Origin: a virus
Length of the DNA stretch: 24,648 bases
IMG/VR virus record: IMGVR_UViG_3300032287_001588
Coordinates: 1-24,648 of that record
Direction: 5' to 3' (one strand)
Notes under the pieces: model-generated
The model's database searches: none
The model's input: the letters and a program-made list of their open reading frames with translations, nothing else
Told to the model about the DNA's origin: nothing
Part shown: in pieces, positions 10,628 to 18,333 of the stretch
Layout: each line of letters opens with the position of its first letter
Numbering within the stretch: position 1 is the first letter of the stretch
Position numbers and translations under genes: made by a program

Positions 10628-13078
10628 TTACACCACTGCAATAATAAACCACTTTGACCCATTGCTTTGAATCGTCTTAGATTCGTACTTGCTGCGAAGT
10701 GTAGTGGTTGCCCCGTCGTTAATCAGAAATGCGCCTGCATTAATCGTTACTACGTGGTTTGAATTTGTTTTGATAAAACTGTATTTCTTGCCCATGCTCT
10801 CGTTTGCCGCTGGAAGATTTACCGTGATATTGCCTTCTGTACTATCGCAAGTTATAAGCTCGTAGCCGTTATCCAGTGTATGCGTTCCAGCCGTGTAATT
10901 TAGCGGTGCGCCGTGTTCTTGCAAATGATATTTAACTTCTTCGGTAGTGTTGTCGTACTGCAACATCATTTCCCATCGCTTGTTTAACGTCGGCTGCGAT
11001 GTAGGTGCCCCGTCCGCTTCATTGACTAGGTACTCTAGCATTGTAGACGGTAGCATGGAAATCATGGATTGATAGTTGTTAACTTGCGTTTCAATTAAGT
11101 TCACGCGATCGCGCAAAATATCGCCTTGGGTACTTGCAATTCGCAAACCCTCGCCCGTGGTTGTGGTGTTTGTGTATACCGGCGTAACCGCTAACCATTC
11201 GCCTTCCCAGATATCAAGTCTGGGATTGAAACTAACCCCGTTCAACACCCAAGTGTAAGAATCAAAGTACAACGACTTTACTAAATCCAAACTTCCAGAA
11301 TCAATCCAACTGCCGCGAATGACTTGTAAGAAATCGGCGTACAATGATGATAACCCTACGCCTAGCATTTTGGTTGGCGTACCCTTAGTGACTGAATCCC
11401 AGCCGCCGAAAAATTCATCAGCAATTACCCATTGAGTACCGTCGTTTGCCCAAATATTCCCTACGCCGTATTTGTTCCCAGAATAGTAATATTTTGGCTT
11501 TAATTGCACTTTAGTACTATTTACAGAATTTGTCGTTCTAGGTGTAAAATCCTCGGAAATATCCCATACAAAATCGGGGTTTTGATAGTCGGAGGATTCA
11601 GCAAAAGCCACTTGAATACTGCCCCAATAACTTACGTCGAACACGGCAGGGGTACTCCATTTAGGACTTTGATTTGCAGGCCGCAACAACTTGGGCAAAT
11701 TGTTCTGATACAGCAATTGAGTTATGGATTGAACGCTATCAATCTTTACCTTTAAAATATTGTAACCTGCTGGCGGTGTTGTGCATTGCTTTTCAAACTT
11801 GTAAGTAATCCAATTGCCCTGCAAATTGGCTATGTCCACTTTTTCAACTCCCTTGGGAACGCTAGTCGCGGTAATCCAATAGCCGTCTGAATCCAATATT
11901 TTAATTCCACCGCTGCCATTTTCAAGCCATATCATTAGCTTGTATTCGTAACTCACACGGGAATTAGAAACACTTGCAGGGAAATTAGATTTAACAACCA
12001 CCTTCACTTTTAATGGGTGTTCGTCTGGCGTGCTCCCCGTGGGTATATCGGTTGCGATTAATTCCAGCGCGGTTGTGGTTCTATTCGGCCGCGTCCTAAT
12101 TATCGAAGCCGCGTTAATTCGCTCCGTGTCAATCGTCAATAACTTGAATGCAGGTTGATACGTTAACGTCGGTTTTGCTTGCCATTGTGGCCGATTTGGC
12201 AGTGTTCCTAATGCTTGCCTATGGCTGTACGTTCCTGTGCCTTGATAACCCAGTGTGTAGTTGTAACGCCTGTACGGGATTGTGGAACCGCTGTAGGCCG
12301 CCACATCAGTAAGCCAATAGCCGCCATTGGCGTGCATGAATCGCGTATTGAATATCTCGCAAACTTGCTCCAATGCTTGACGGCAATTAACCATGTTTAA
12401 ATCGTAGTACCAATTTGCCGCAAGGTCGATGGCCTTCACGTCCTGAAACGGGTCGTAATCCTCTAGGAATGTATTAATATTCAACCGAAGCATATCAACT
12501 CCCTTACGGAATGCGTCGGCCGCGTACATAGATTGCGCGTCAAAAAAGTAGTAATCGGTCTTACCCAAGTACGGCCAATATTCATGCAGTTCCAATTCCT
12601 GTAAACATTCGCGAAATAGTACGTTAACTTGTATGTAACCATCGCTAAACCAACTTGCTTTCACGTTATACCCGTCCAACAATTCTAGCCCGTCCACAGC
12701 CGTTAATTGTATTATTGGCTTGCTCTCTATCCCCTCGCGAAGTCGTTGCATTTGGTCGGCTAAGATTCGGCCGACAAAAAACAAATCACTGCCGCGCCAA
12801 ATGACCATCGTCCAGTAGGTTTCAGCTTGCGTTTGAATGCCCAAAAACGCATCCATAACCGTCTGATTTGGAATCACAAAATTTGCTGTTACCCTGCTGG
12901 ACTTGATTCGGTTTTCGTGCCACTTGCTCCCCTCTCCCTCGCGGTCTAGCGTGAAGCCTTCACCTGCTAAAACTAACTCCGTGCCTGCTGTTGTGCTACC
13001 CGTTGGCGCGTCGTAAATCTCAACGCGGTACGTAGTATTATTGAAGCTCTTAAATTCTCCGTAGTATTTCCTTGCCAT
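10628..13078 (-). CDS. tail tip / baseplate hub protein with C-terminal fibre-like domain
   Basis: 816 aa, first gene after the tape measure, where siphophages encode distal tail and hub proteins. The N-terminus (MARKYYGEFKSFNNTTYRVE, then TELVLAGEGFTLDREGEGSK) resembles distal-tail/hub beta domains. Residues about 60-260 contain IPNQTVMDAFLGIQTQAETY and ALEQVCEIFNTRFMHANGGY, with the Trp/Tyr-rich pattern of hub domains. From about residue 720 the sequence LNYTAGTHTLDNGYELITCD onward resembles repetitive fibre/head-binding beta modules. No peptidase or lysozyme motif is evident, so tail-associated lysin activity is not claimed. The start overlaps the tape-measure stop (TAATG). Confidence 0.75.
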   Translation of the reverse strand: MARKYYGEFKSFNNTTYRVEIYDAPTGSTTAGTELVLAGEGFTLDREGEGSKWHENRIKSSRVTANFVIPNQTVMDAFLGIQTQAETYWTMVIWRGSDLFFVGRILADQMQRLREGIESKPIIQLTAVDGLELLDGYNVKASWFSDGYIQVNVLFRECLQELELHEYWPYLGKTDYYFFDAQSMYAADAFRKGVDMLRLNINTFLEDYDPFQDVKAIDLAANWYYDLNMVNCRQALEQVCEIFNTRFMHANGGYWLTDVAAYSGSTIPYRRYNYTLGYQGTGTYSHRQALGTLPNRPQWQAKPTLTYQPAFKLLTIDTERINAASIIRTRPNRTTTALELIATDIPTGSTPDEHPLKVKVVVKSNFPASVSNSRVSYEYKLMIWLENGSGGIKILDSDGYWITATSVPKGVEKVDIANLQGNWITYKFEKQCTTPPAGYNILKVKIDSVQSITQLLYQNNLPKLLRPANQSPKWSTPAVFDVSYWGSIQVAFAESSDYQNPDFVWDISEDFTPRTTNSVNSTKVQLKPKYYYSGNKYGVGNIWANDGTQWVIADEFFGGWDSVTKGTPTKMLGVGLSSLYADFLQVIRGSWIDSGSLDLVKSLYFDSYTWVLNGVSFNPRLDIWEGEWLAVTPVYTNTTTTGEGLRIASTQGDILRDRVNLIETQVNNYQSMISMLPSTMLEYLVNEADGAPTSQPTLNKRWEMMLQYDNTTEEVKYHLQEHGAPLNYTAGTHTLDNGYELITCDSTEGNITVNLPAANESMGKKYSFIKTNSNHVVTINAGAFLINDGATTTLRSKYESKTIQSNGSKWFIIAVV

Positions 13079-15090
13079 TATCCCCTAGAATAGTCGTTGT
13101 TGTGTTTTTGTAAAATTATAGCCAAATCGCGCCCGCTTATATGGGTAGTTGCTATGTAACCGCCATCGTTGCCGCCGCTTCCAATAATATCTTTCAATTT
13201 GTTTAATGGTGCAATAACCTCGGGATTGCTACGCGCTCCGGGATATTCACCCATTAATCCCAATGTAGGTCCGTAAACAATACCCCCGTCGGCGAATTTT
13301 TGTGTGGCTATTTTGGAAACGTTTGCCAAACCTGCGGCAACTGCTGCACCTGCGGCAACGCCACCTCGAACGGGCGACGATGGGTCTGGCACTGGCATAA
13401 ATTGCGATTGGTACGCTAACTGCGCACTAAAATAAGTTGATATTAACGCTTGGGCTAAACTCAATGCCTTTGCACGTTTTGCCTGTTTCCTCGCCGCTTC
13501 ATCCCCTTTGCCAACAATGGCATCGTTAAACGCTATCACTGCTTGACTGTATTGCGCAAACATATCCGCTTGAAATTGCAATTGTCTCATACGGCTTTCG
13601 TTTGCTTTTTGCTCATCGGTTTTGCGGAAACTTTCCTTAATGGCGTTTTCGGCGGCTGCTTGGGCTTTCACCAATGCCAAGGTATCTTTACCCGCTTTTT
13701 TTGCATCCTCAATTAACTTGGTATAATGCGAAGTAGTTTCAGCCAATTCCAGGGCGCGTTTTTGGTCTTGCGTTACCGCTGTGGCTTTTGCTATATCGGT
13801 TTCCAATTGTAGCAAATCTTTGGCGCGTTGTTCCGCGTCTCGTTTTTCTTTTTCTTCGGCGGCGGATTTTTTGTTGTTGTAATCGGTTCTAACCTTATCC
13901 AGTGCCGCGTTTCTTAATTTGTTAATTTCAATTTCGGTATATCCCTGCTCGCGCATTGAGGCTACCCTTACGCTGAATGCTGCATTTTCAGCTGCCAATA
14001 ATTCATTAAGAGTGCCGTCATTAATTGTAAGTAATTCGGCCTTACGCATCAATTCGTTTTGCTTTGCCTGCTTCCTATCTTGGGTAAACTTATTGGCTCG
14101 ATCCTGATTTGCTTTAGCCTGTTTTTCTTTTTCTTCTGCAATGTAATTATCGCGCTCAATCCCTAATACTTTCAAAGCATTTTTAGTGTCCGCGATTATC
14201 TTGCCCCAATTCTCTTTTTCGTTCTTCCCGTAATTTCTTCGGGCTTGGTCGAGTTCGTGAATAAGTTTTCTTTCCTTTGCAGCAAATTCAGCCATTTTGT
14301 TACCCTTGGCGGTTGCAATATCAATCGCATATTGGTCGGCTCTGATTTGATGTTCAACGGCTTTATTGTAGGCCTTTAGCGCGGCTTCCGCTGGCCATAT
14401 CTTTTCCTTTAGCTTGTCAAAATTGGCGGCTAAGTACGCTACCCCTGCAATCGCTGCCCCTATTCCTGTGGCTATCAATGCTAATTTGAACACTCCTAGC
14501 GCGCTTGTTGATGCAGCGACGGCAAAAGTGTAAGCATTTTGTGAGGCAGCCAATGCACCTTGGACAAGTGCCGATTCTTTTTGCAGCAATGTCGTTATAG
14601 TTTGCAAAGAATTTAACGCCAACATTGCTCCTTGTAGCTTCATCATAGTCTTTTGCATATCCTCGGATTCAACTCCAAGGGCTGCCATGCTTCCCTCAAT
14701 TAGCCCAAATCCAGCGGCTACGGCTTGCGCTCCACCTATCGCGGCATCAAGTCGCCTCGTATCACTGGCAAAATACCCAATCTCCGCACGGGTATCGCCA
14801 ATTTCATCCTGCATCCTACCCGCTTCGCGAATAAATTGGTTTGCCATATCGGCGAATGCGGGACCCATTGCACGGGCTTCCATTGCCATGGTTTGCAACT
14901 GCCTAACTACTCGCGCCGTTGGCTTTGATTTTGCAAGCGCATCAAGTCGGTTTTGTATATCTTTTGCAGCTTCGGCAACCTCCGTCGACATCTTCTGTCC
15001 AGACTGTTGCATCATAACCACGGCATCGTCAAAGCCCTTTTTTAGGGCTGTGATATCCGCTCCAATTGCTACGTTTAATTTGTTTGCCAT
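13078..15090 (-). CDS. tape measure protein
   Basis: 670 aa, Ala/Lys/Glu/Gln-rich and mostly helical. The N-terminus MANKLNVAIGADITALKKGF fits the start of many tape measure proteins. A hydrophobic region at about residues 205-222 (FKLALIATGIGAAIAGVAYL) and Ala-rich stretches near 560-600 could contact the host membrane. Long coiled coils lie between them (EEKEKQAKANQDRANKFTQD). The C-terminus has GGIVYGPTLGLMGEYPGARS, a Gly-rich end often seen in this class. It sets tail length and may help DNA entry. Located after the chaperone genes and before the tail tip, as expected. Its length suggests a tail of roughly 100 nm, using the usual residue-to-length rule. Confidence 0.9.
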   Translation of the reverse strand: MANKLNVAIGADITALKKGFDDAVVMMQQSGQKMSTEVAEAAKDIQNRLDALAKSKPTARVVRQLQTMAMEARAMGPAFADMANQFIREAGRMQDEIGDTRAEIGYFASDTRRLDAAIGGAQAVAAGFGLIEGSMAALGVESEDMQKTMMKLQGAMLALNSLQTITTLLQKESALVQGALAASQNAYTFAVAASTSALGVFKLALIATGIGAAIAGVAYLAANFDKLKEKIWPAEAALKAYNKAVEHQIRADQYAIDIATAKGNKMAEFAAKERKLIHELDQARRNYGKNEKENWGKIIADTKNALKVLGIERDNYIAEEKEKQAKANQDRANKFTQDRKQAKQNELMRKAELLTINDGTLNELLAAENAAFSVRVASMREQGYTEIEINKLRNAALDKVRTDYNNKKSAAEEKEKRDAEQRAKDLLQLETDIAKATAVTQDQKRALELAETTSHYTKLIEDAKKAGKDTLALVKAQAAAENAIKESFRKTDEQKANESRMRQLQFQADMFAQYSQAVIAFNDAIVGKGDEAARKQAKRAKALSLAQALISTYFSAQLAYQSQFMPVPDPSSPVRGGVAAGAAVAAGLANVSKIATQKFADGGIVYGPTLGLMGEYPGARSNPEVIAPLNKLKDIIGSGGNDGGYIATTHISGRDLAIILQKHNNDYSRG

Positions 15091-15092
15091 GT

Positions 15093-15533
15093 TTAAGTTG
15101 GTTTTACTCGATTGTATCCGATAATGTAATCTTGCGCCACTTGGTAAACTCCAGCAAAGTCGGCTTCATCGTCCGACATCTGAACTTCCCCATCGTAGAA
15201 TATTTGATTTACCTTGTATGTTGATATGGTTGCGGGAAGTGTAGCGGCTTTTAATTCCATTGCAGTTCTTACCAGGAGGGCAATACTATTTGCCTTTTCA
15301 AATCCACTCACACCTCCAGAGTCAGCCGCAAAGATTGACACTTGCACGCGGATAAAATCCAGCGTACTGATTTGGTCTTTGGTATTCATTGGGGTCACGC
15401 TCACTTGGTGGTATGCGATTGCAGGGAAGTTCGTGCCGTGTAGAATTCGCAAAGGAAATATCTTATTATTTACCTCCGTAGTTAGCGGGCTGTAATTGCT
15501 TAAGATATTGTAAATTACATTGGTAATTGCCAT
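15093..15533 (-). CDS. tail completion protein, DUF3168-like candidate
   Basis: Start chosen at ATG 15533 (MAITNVIYNILSNYSPLTTE) because the longer frame (15575) extends into the preceding gene. It contains KIFPLRILHGTNFPAIAYHQ and FIRVQVSIFAADSGGVSGFE, the kind of V-Q-V-x-x-F-A pattern seen in small tail terminator/completion proteins, which cap the tail tube and join it to the head. Such genes usually precede the tail tube gene; here it lies between the chaperones and the tape measure, which is unusual and lowers confidence. A TAAATTTG box lies 5 bases before its ATG. Confidence 0.5.
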   Translation of the reverse strand: MAITNVIYNILSNYSPLTTEVNNKIFPLRILHGTNFPAIAYHQVSVTPMNTKDQISTLDFIRVQVSIFAADSGGVSGFEKANSIALLVRTAMELKAATLPATISTYKVNQIFYDGEVQMSDDEADFAGVYQVAQDYIIGYNRVKPT

Positions 15534-15538
15534 GAATG

Positions 15539-15546
15539 CAAATTTA
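15539..15546 (-). promoter_or_regulatory. promoter-like -7 box TAAATTTG upstream of the 146-aa tail gene
   Basis: Minus-strand TAAATTTG ends 5 bases before the ATG at 15533 and overlaps the TAA stop of the chaperone T frame. No convincing -33 box was found, and similar octamers occur by chance inside genes here, so this is tentative. Confidence 0.3.
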
Positions 15547-16307
15547 AGCCTCGGCAGGTGGTGCAATGTTGCCAAATGAAGCGATTTTTAACGGGCGTTT
15601 AAAATCAAACGCATCACTGGGTATAGTCTTTGGCAACGCCTTGGAAACTTCATCCCAATCAACAACATTAGATTTGTCCCAATCAAAACGAATAAAATCA
15701 GTTTCGCGAAGTTGCCGTTTGGTTTGGCTTTGTACTAAAGCGTAAACTTGCCATCTAGCCCGTTCCCAATCATTTTGATATTGCCTCTTTTGCGCCCTGC
15801 GCATGCCGTGCAATCGGTGCATAAAATAGTCTGGGGTAAACCTGCCAAATTCCGCTTCGCTTGCCCCCATCTCTCCGTAGGCTATGCGCTTTAATTGTCG
15901 CCACGTTAAGATTGCGCCTCTTGACTGGCTATTGGCTTTTTTTCTTCGGGCGTACTTTCGTCATCCTCTGTATGGTTGAAGCCTGTATAAGCGATAACAA
16001 ATTCGGTAAATGCCCCAAGTATTTCATGAGCTTTCCTGATTTTACGCCCTAATTCGCGGACTTGGTAAAATGATTTTTGTTTGTCCGGGTAAATGTCTGC
16101 ATATTCATTAATCCCGTGAAACGCGCAAACCAATGCCATGTCTAGGACTTTGGAAAGTTTAACCGCGTCCATATTGGTAATGTCCAAATGCTGTCCAATA
16201 TTCTCAAAGTCTAAATTCAAATCGGACATAATCGCTTGAATGGAATTAAAGTTAAATTCCATGTGGTACGTAGTGCCGCCTAATACAATTGTCGGGTGTG
16301 GTTTCAT
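15544..16307 (-). CDS. tail assembly chaperone G-T fusion via -1 frameshift, 254 aa
   Basis: Segments 16307-15936 and 15936-15544 join if the ribosome slips -1 at A AAA AAG (15936-15942). The downstream frame is offset by exactly -1 and has no stop from the slip site to 15544. After the slip it reads ANSQSRGAILTWRQLKRIAY, then GEMGASEAEFGRFTPDYFMH and MRRAQKRQYQNDWERARWQV, typical of the T part of tail chaperones (T-W-x-x-x, F-x-x-P-x-x-F, later W-x-x-A-R). The T region also opens with an internal ATG at 15870, but its key residues begin upstream of that, which favours the fusion. Role as in lambda G/GT: holding the tape measure during tail tube assembly. Confidence 0.75.
15906..16307 (-). 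CDS. tail assembly chaperone G, 133 aa
   Basis: Unshifted product of the chaperone pair. MKPHPTIVLGGTTYHMEFNF starts like tail chaperone proteins (short beta strands from a tail-tube-like N-terminus), followed by helices (VKLSKVLDMALVCAFHGINE, RKIRKAHEILGAFTEFVIAY) and a charged end with EDDESTPEEKK just before the slip site. Codon 124 is the AAG of the slippery heptamer, leaving a 9-residue tail (PIASQEAQS) when no slip occurs. Located between the tail tube and the tape measure, the standard siphophage place. Confidence 0.78.
   Translation of the reverse strand: MKPHPTIVLGGTTYHMEFNFNSIQAIMSDLNLDFENIGQHLDITNMDAVKLSKVLDMALVCAFHGINEYADIYPDKQKSFYQVRELGRKIRKAHEILGAFTEFVIAYTGFNHTEDDESTPEEKKPIASQEAQS
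15936..15942 (-). promoter_or_regulatory. -1 ribosomal slippery heptamer A AAA AAG
   Basis: In the G frame the codons are GAA-AAA-AAG, so the heptamer A AAA AAG is correctly phased for simultaneous tRNA slippage. No strong downstream stem or pseudoknot was obvious by eye; a weak GGCGC/GCGC pairing is possible. No SD-like stimulator was seen. Confidence 0.75.
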
Positions 16308-16342
16308 ATACGCGAAGATACGGAATCCGCAAGCAAAACAAA

Positions 16343-16362
16343 AAGGAGGCTATTGCCCCCTT
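16343..16362 (-). terminator. rho-independent terminator after the tail tube gene
   Basis: On the minus strand AAGGGGGC-AATA-GCCTCCTT forms an 8-bp stem with one G-U pair and a 4-base loop, followed by TTTTTGTTTTG. It lies about 86 bases past the tail tube stop and before the chaperone start at 16307. The 140-base gap 16308-16447 contains this terminator and the direct repeat at 16411-16442; no gene or other promoter was seen there. Confidence 0.72.
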
Positions 16363-16410
16363 AATGCCTATGAACGATAATAAGAAATGGTAGTTGTTGT
16401 TGCTCCGCTA

Positions 16411-16442
16411 CGCGCTGGCTAGGTTTGCCCGCGCTGGCTAGG
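16411..16442. repeat. 13-bp direct repeat downstream of the tail tube gene
   Basis: CGCGCTGGCTAGG at 16411-16423 and 16430-16442, identical, separated by TTTGCC. It is GC-rich in an AT-leaning genome and begins 6 bases after the tail tube stop on the minus strand. Not self-complementary, so not an obvious hairpin. Function unknown. Confidence 0.7.
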
Positions 16443-16447
16443 CTACC

Positions 16448-16882
16448 TTAGAAAGTTCCAAAAGTAACCGCGCCTGTAATTTGCAATGAGCAAGTAAAAG
16501 AAGCTGCATCGTTCTGTGGTGCGGACAATTCTAAGTTGCTAACGTAAACCTCTGCTGATGTTTTCACATCGCCTGTTACGTTTGACCCCCAAACCGCTAG
16601 CAAGGTAGTTCGTGCCACTAGTTTATCCATCAAGTCTTTGAAGGAATACGCGCCACTTCCGACACTTCCGTCTTCCTCAAAGCGACCATCAACGGAAATA
16701 GTACCGCCTTTTTCGCCCGCTAAAAACTCTTTCCAGCCTGCTGAATCTTTAGTTGTAACCTCGATCATGTCGGAGGCTAAAGATAATGAGTGTGAAGTAG
16801 CATTTGCGACCTTGGTCAAAGTGCCGCTAATGTCTGCATATAGTCCGATAATAGTACCATTTACAATTCCTGTTGTAGCCAT
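16448..16882 (-). CDS. major tail tube protein
   Basis: 144 aa. MATTGIVNGTIIGLYADISG, then SHSLSLASDMIEVTTKDSAG-W, EFLAGEKGGTISVDGRFEED, and a C-terminal YVSNLELSAPQNDAASFTCS-LQITGAV. The D-M-I-E-V-T-T-K-D-S-x-x-W signature and beta-rich sequence are diagnostic of the TP901-1-type major tail protein family. It polymerises as stacked hexameric rings. It has its own promoter-like box and a terminator, consistent with a need for many copies. Located after the head-tail joining genes. Confidence 0.9.
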   Translation of the reverse strand: MATTGIVNGTIIGLYADISGTLTKVANATSHSLSLASDMIEVTTKDSAGWKEFLAGEKGGTISVDGRFEEDGSVGSGAYSFKDLMDKLVARTTLLAVWGSNVTGDVKTSAEVYVSNLELSAPQNDAASFTCSLQITGAVTFGTF

Positions 16883-16886
16883 GGTT

Positions 16887-16924
16887 CAAATTTAGGTTGT
16901 TGGGCTGTTTGTAAGTGTTGCAAA
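16887..16924 (-). promoter_or_regulatory. promoter-like element for the tail tube gene
   Basis: Minus-strand TAAATTTG (16887-16894) ends 4 bases before the tail tube ATG. TTTG at 16921-16924 is a possible -33 box, though at 26 bases the spacing is long. Together with the downstream terminator it would make the tail tube gene a single-gene unit. Confidence 0.45.
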
Positions 16925-16926
16925 TA

Positions 16927-17373
16927 TTAGGTCATTTTAAAACCTTGTTTTTTTGCCTCCTCGCGAACTGTAACCAAAACAGCATTCATAACCCCATTAG
17001 TTACCTTTTCTCGGTTCTGGTCAAGTGCTGGACGCATAAATGGACGCGGTTTTAATACACCCCTATACGCTCCGTTGTCGGTTATTCGCGGCTCGGTATT
17101 GAACTCGAAAAACAATCCAAGGTAATAGTTGTAAAATTCCTGACGAAGCCCAATTAATACTCGACTTCGGTACTTGCTATCCTTGTCGGTAATAAATCCA
17201 ATTGAATCCCGAAGGTTTCCAGTATCAACGGGTACATGTGCTTTTGCTGTATCAATTACTACTTGCGATTCGCGTTTGATGCGATTTTGTAGTTTTTCAG
17301 TTTCAATGTTTGCCCCTATGGCTTCCAAGGACTTCACAACTTCGGGGATTCCCGTAACTTTTCCAAATGCCAT
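16927..17373 (-). CDS. HK97 gp10-like head-tail or tail component
   Basis: 148 aa. The sequence IDTAKAHVPVDTGNLRDSIG (about residues 39-58) is the hallmark A-x-x-x-x-P-V-D-T-G-x-L-R-x-S-I of the HK97 gp10 family, followed by LFFEFNTEPRITDNGAYRGV (here in place of the usual E-F-G-T) and KPRPFMRPALDQN (usual P-A-x-P-F-x-R-P-A). These proteins act at the head-tail joint or as tail terminator precursors. Located between the head-tail adaptor and the tail tube. Confidence 0.85.
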   Translation of the reverse strand: MAFGKVTGIPEVVKSLEAIGANIETEKLQNRIKRESQVVIDTAKAHVPVDTGNLRDSIGFITDKDSKYRSRVLIGLRQEFYNYYLGLFFEFNTEPRITDNGAYRGVLKPRPFMRPALDQNREKVTNGVMNAVLVTVREEAKKQGFKMT

Positions 17374-17374
17374 G

Positions 17375-17698
17375 TTATTGAGTTAATTCGCACAATAATT
17401 CTTGGTACATTTTGCGGCCTTTCACTTCGGAAATGGACAAAATATTGAAGTACAACCCATCGTGTAATATCCTATCGCGCACCGTTACGGCCGAATTATA
17501 GCGAATAGTAAAAGTGTAAATCTGTTTATTTTCCCTGCGATCGGCGTTTACGGATTCTTGCGCGCTTGGTTGTTCTTTGCGGTTTGCCCAAATCGTTTGG
17601 TAATTGCTCCACGTCGGTAGCCTTGCACCGCTAGAAGTACTCACGGCTTGCGTAGCGCGTTGAATCGTGATTCTGATATCGAATATTCCTGCATTCAT
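17375..17698 (-). CDS. head-tail adaptor (head closure) protein
   Basis: 107 aa. FDIRITIQRATQAVSTSSGA, then WSNYQTIWANRKEQPSAQES, YTFTIRYNSAVTVRDRILHD-GLYFNILSI: a small beta barrel with the R-x-x-I-Q pattern and the R-Y-x-x-x-V-x-x-x-D-R-I-x-x-x-G-x-x-Y-x-I pattern of the phage head-tail joining family (SPP1 gp16-like). It closes the connector after packaging. Starts within one base of the previous gene's stop and one base before the gp10-like start. Confidence 0.85.
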   Translation of the reverse strand: MNAGIFDIRITIQRATQAVSTSSGARLPTWSNYQTIWANRKEQPSAQESVNADRRENKQIYTFTIRYNSAVTVRDRILHDGLYFNILSISEVKGRKMYQELLCELTQ

Positions 17699-18330
17699 TA
17701 CAATAACTGCATTGCGCGATATGGGTCAAGTAGGAAGTTGACGGCAAAGGGCATGTCGTTGACAGTACCAAGCACAACACTTGCTCTATTATCATACCAT
17801 CCCGAAATCAGCATTTTTGCCGCTGTAATTATATCGTCGGGAACGCTTCCAAGTTCGTAACCCTCTTTTGCCGATACAATGTACTTAACTTCGTTATCGC
17901 TCAAATCGCTAGGTACATCAGTAACCACAATCTTACAGCCCATTGCAGGCAGTTTTAACGCGGTTGGATTATTCCATCCTGTACTCGGCATAGTTGCCGC
18001 CGCCTCGGACGTGTTCACGTAGCTTAATGCGTCGATGCTAGTCAAGTAAGTTGCCATTTGCAAGTAGTTCCCCTGGGCGTAATAAGTACCCGTTAACGGA
18101 TTTACTACGCTGGGCAAGCCTTGCAGGCCGTCGAATTCTACCTTTACGTTGGCGGATAAAATCGAATATCCAACATACGTGTTGATTGATTTAAACGCCG
18201 CGCGAATTAAGGCGGCAATAGTGTTATCGTCCTCATTGGAATCAACCTTGCACCAGAGTTTTGCATCGGCAACGGTTAGCACTTCCAAAGGACTTACAAT
18301 CTGTGATATAATTCTACGGCCTACTTGCAT
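17698..18330 (-). CDS. head-tail connector, gp6-like
   Basis: 210 aa. The N-terminus SPLEVLTVADAKLWCKVDSN followed by EDDNTIAALIRAAFKSINTY-VGYSI matches the P-x-T-L-x-E-x-K-x-x-x-R-I-D-x-x-x-x-D-x-x-I-x-x-L-I-x-A-A pattern of gp6-like connectors. The C-terminal PDDIITAAKMLISGWYDNRA fits the closing A-x-x-x-L-x-x-x-W-Y-x-x-R helix. It is longer than HK97 gp6 because of a middle beta region (residues 60-150). It binds below the portal ring. Confidence 0.85.
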   Translation of the reverse strand: MQVGRRIISQIVSPLEVLTVADAKLWCKVDSNEDDNTIAALIRAAFKSINTYVGYSILSANVKVEFDGLQGLPSVVNPLTGTYYAQGNYLQMATYLTSIDALSYVNTSEAAATMPSTGWNNPTALKLPAMGCKIVVTDVPSDLSDNEVKYIVSAKEGYELGSVPDDIITAAKMLISGWYDNRASVVLGTVNDMPFAVNFLLDPYRAMQLL

Positions 18331-18333
18331 GAC

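Noticed and set aside
10628-13078. Tail tip protein as a tail-associated lysin
   Set aside because: No lysozyme, NlpC/P60, peptidase M23 or amidase motif could be seen.
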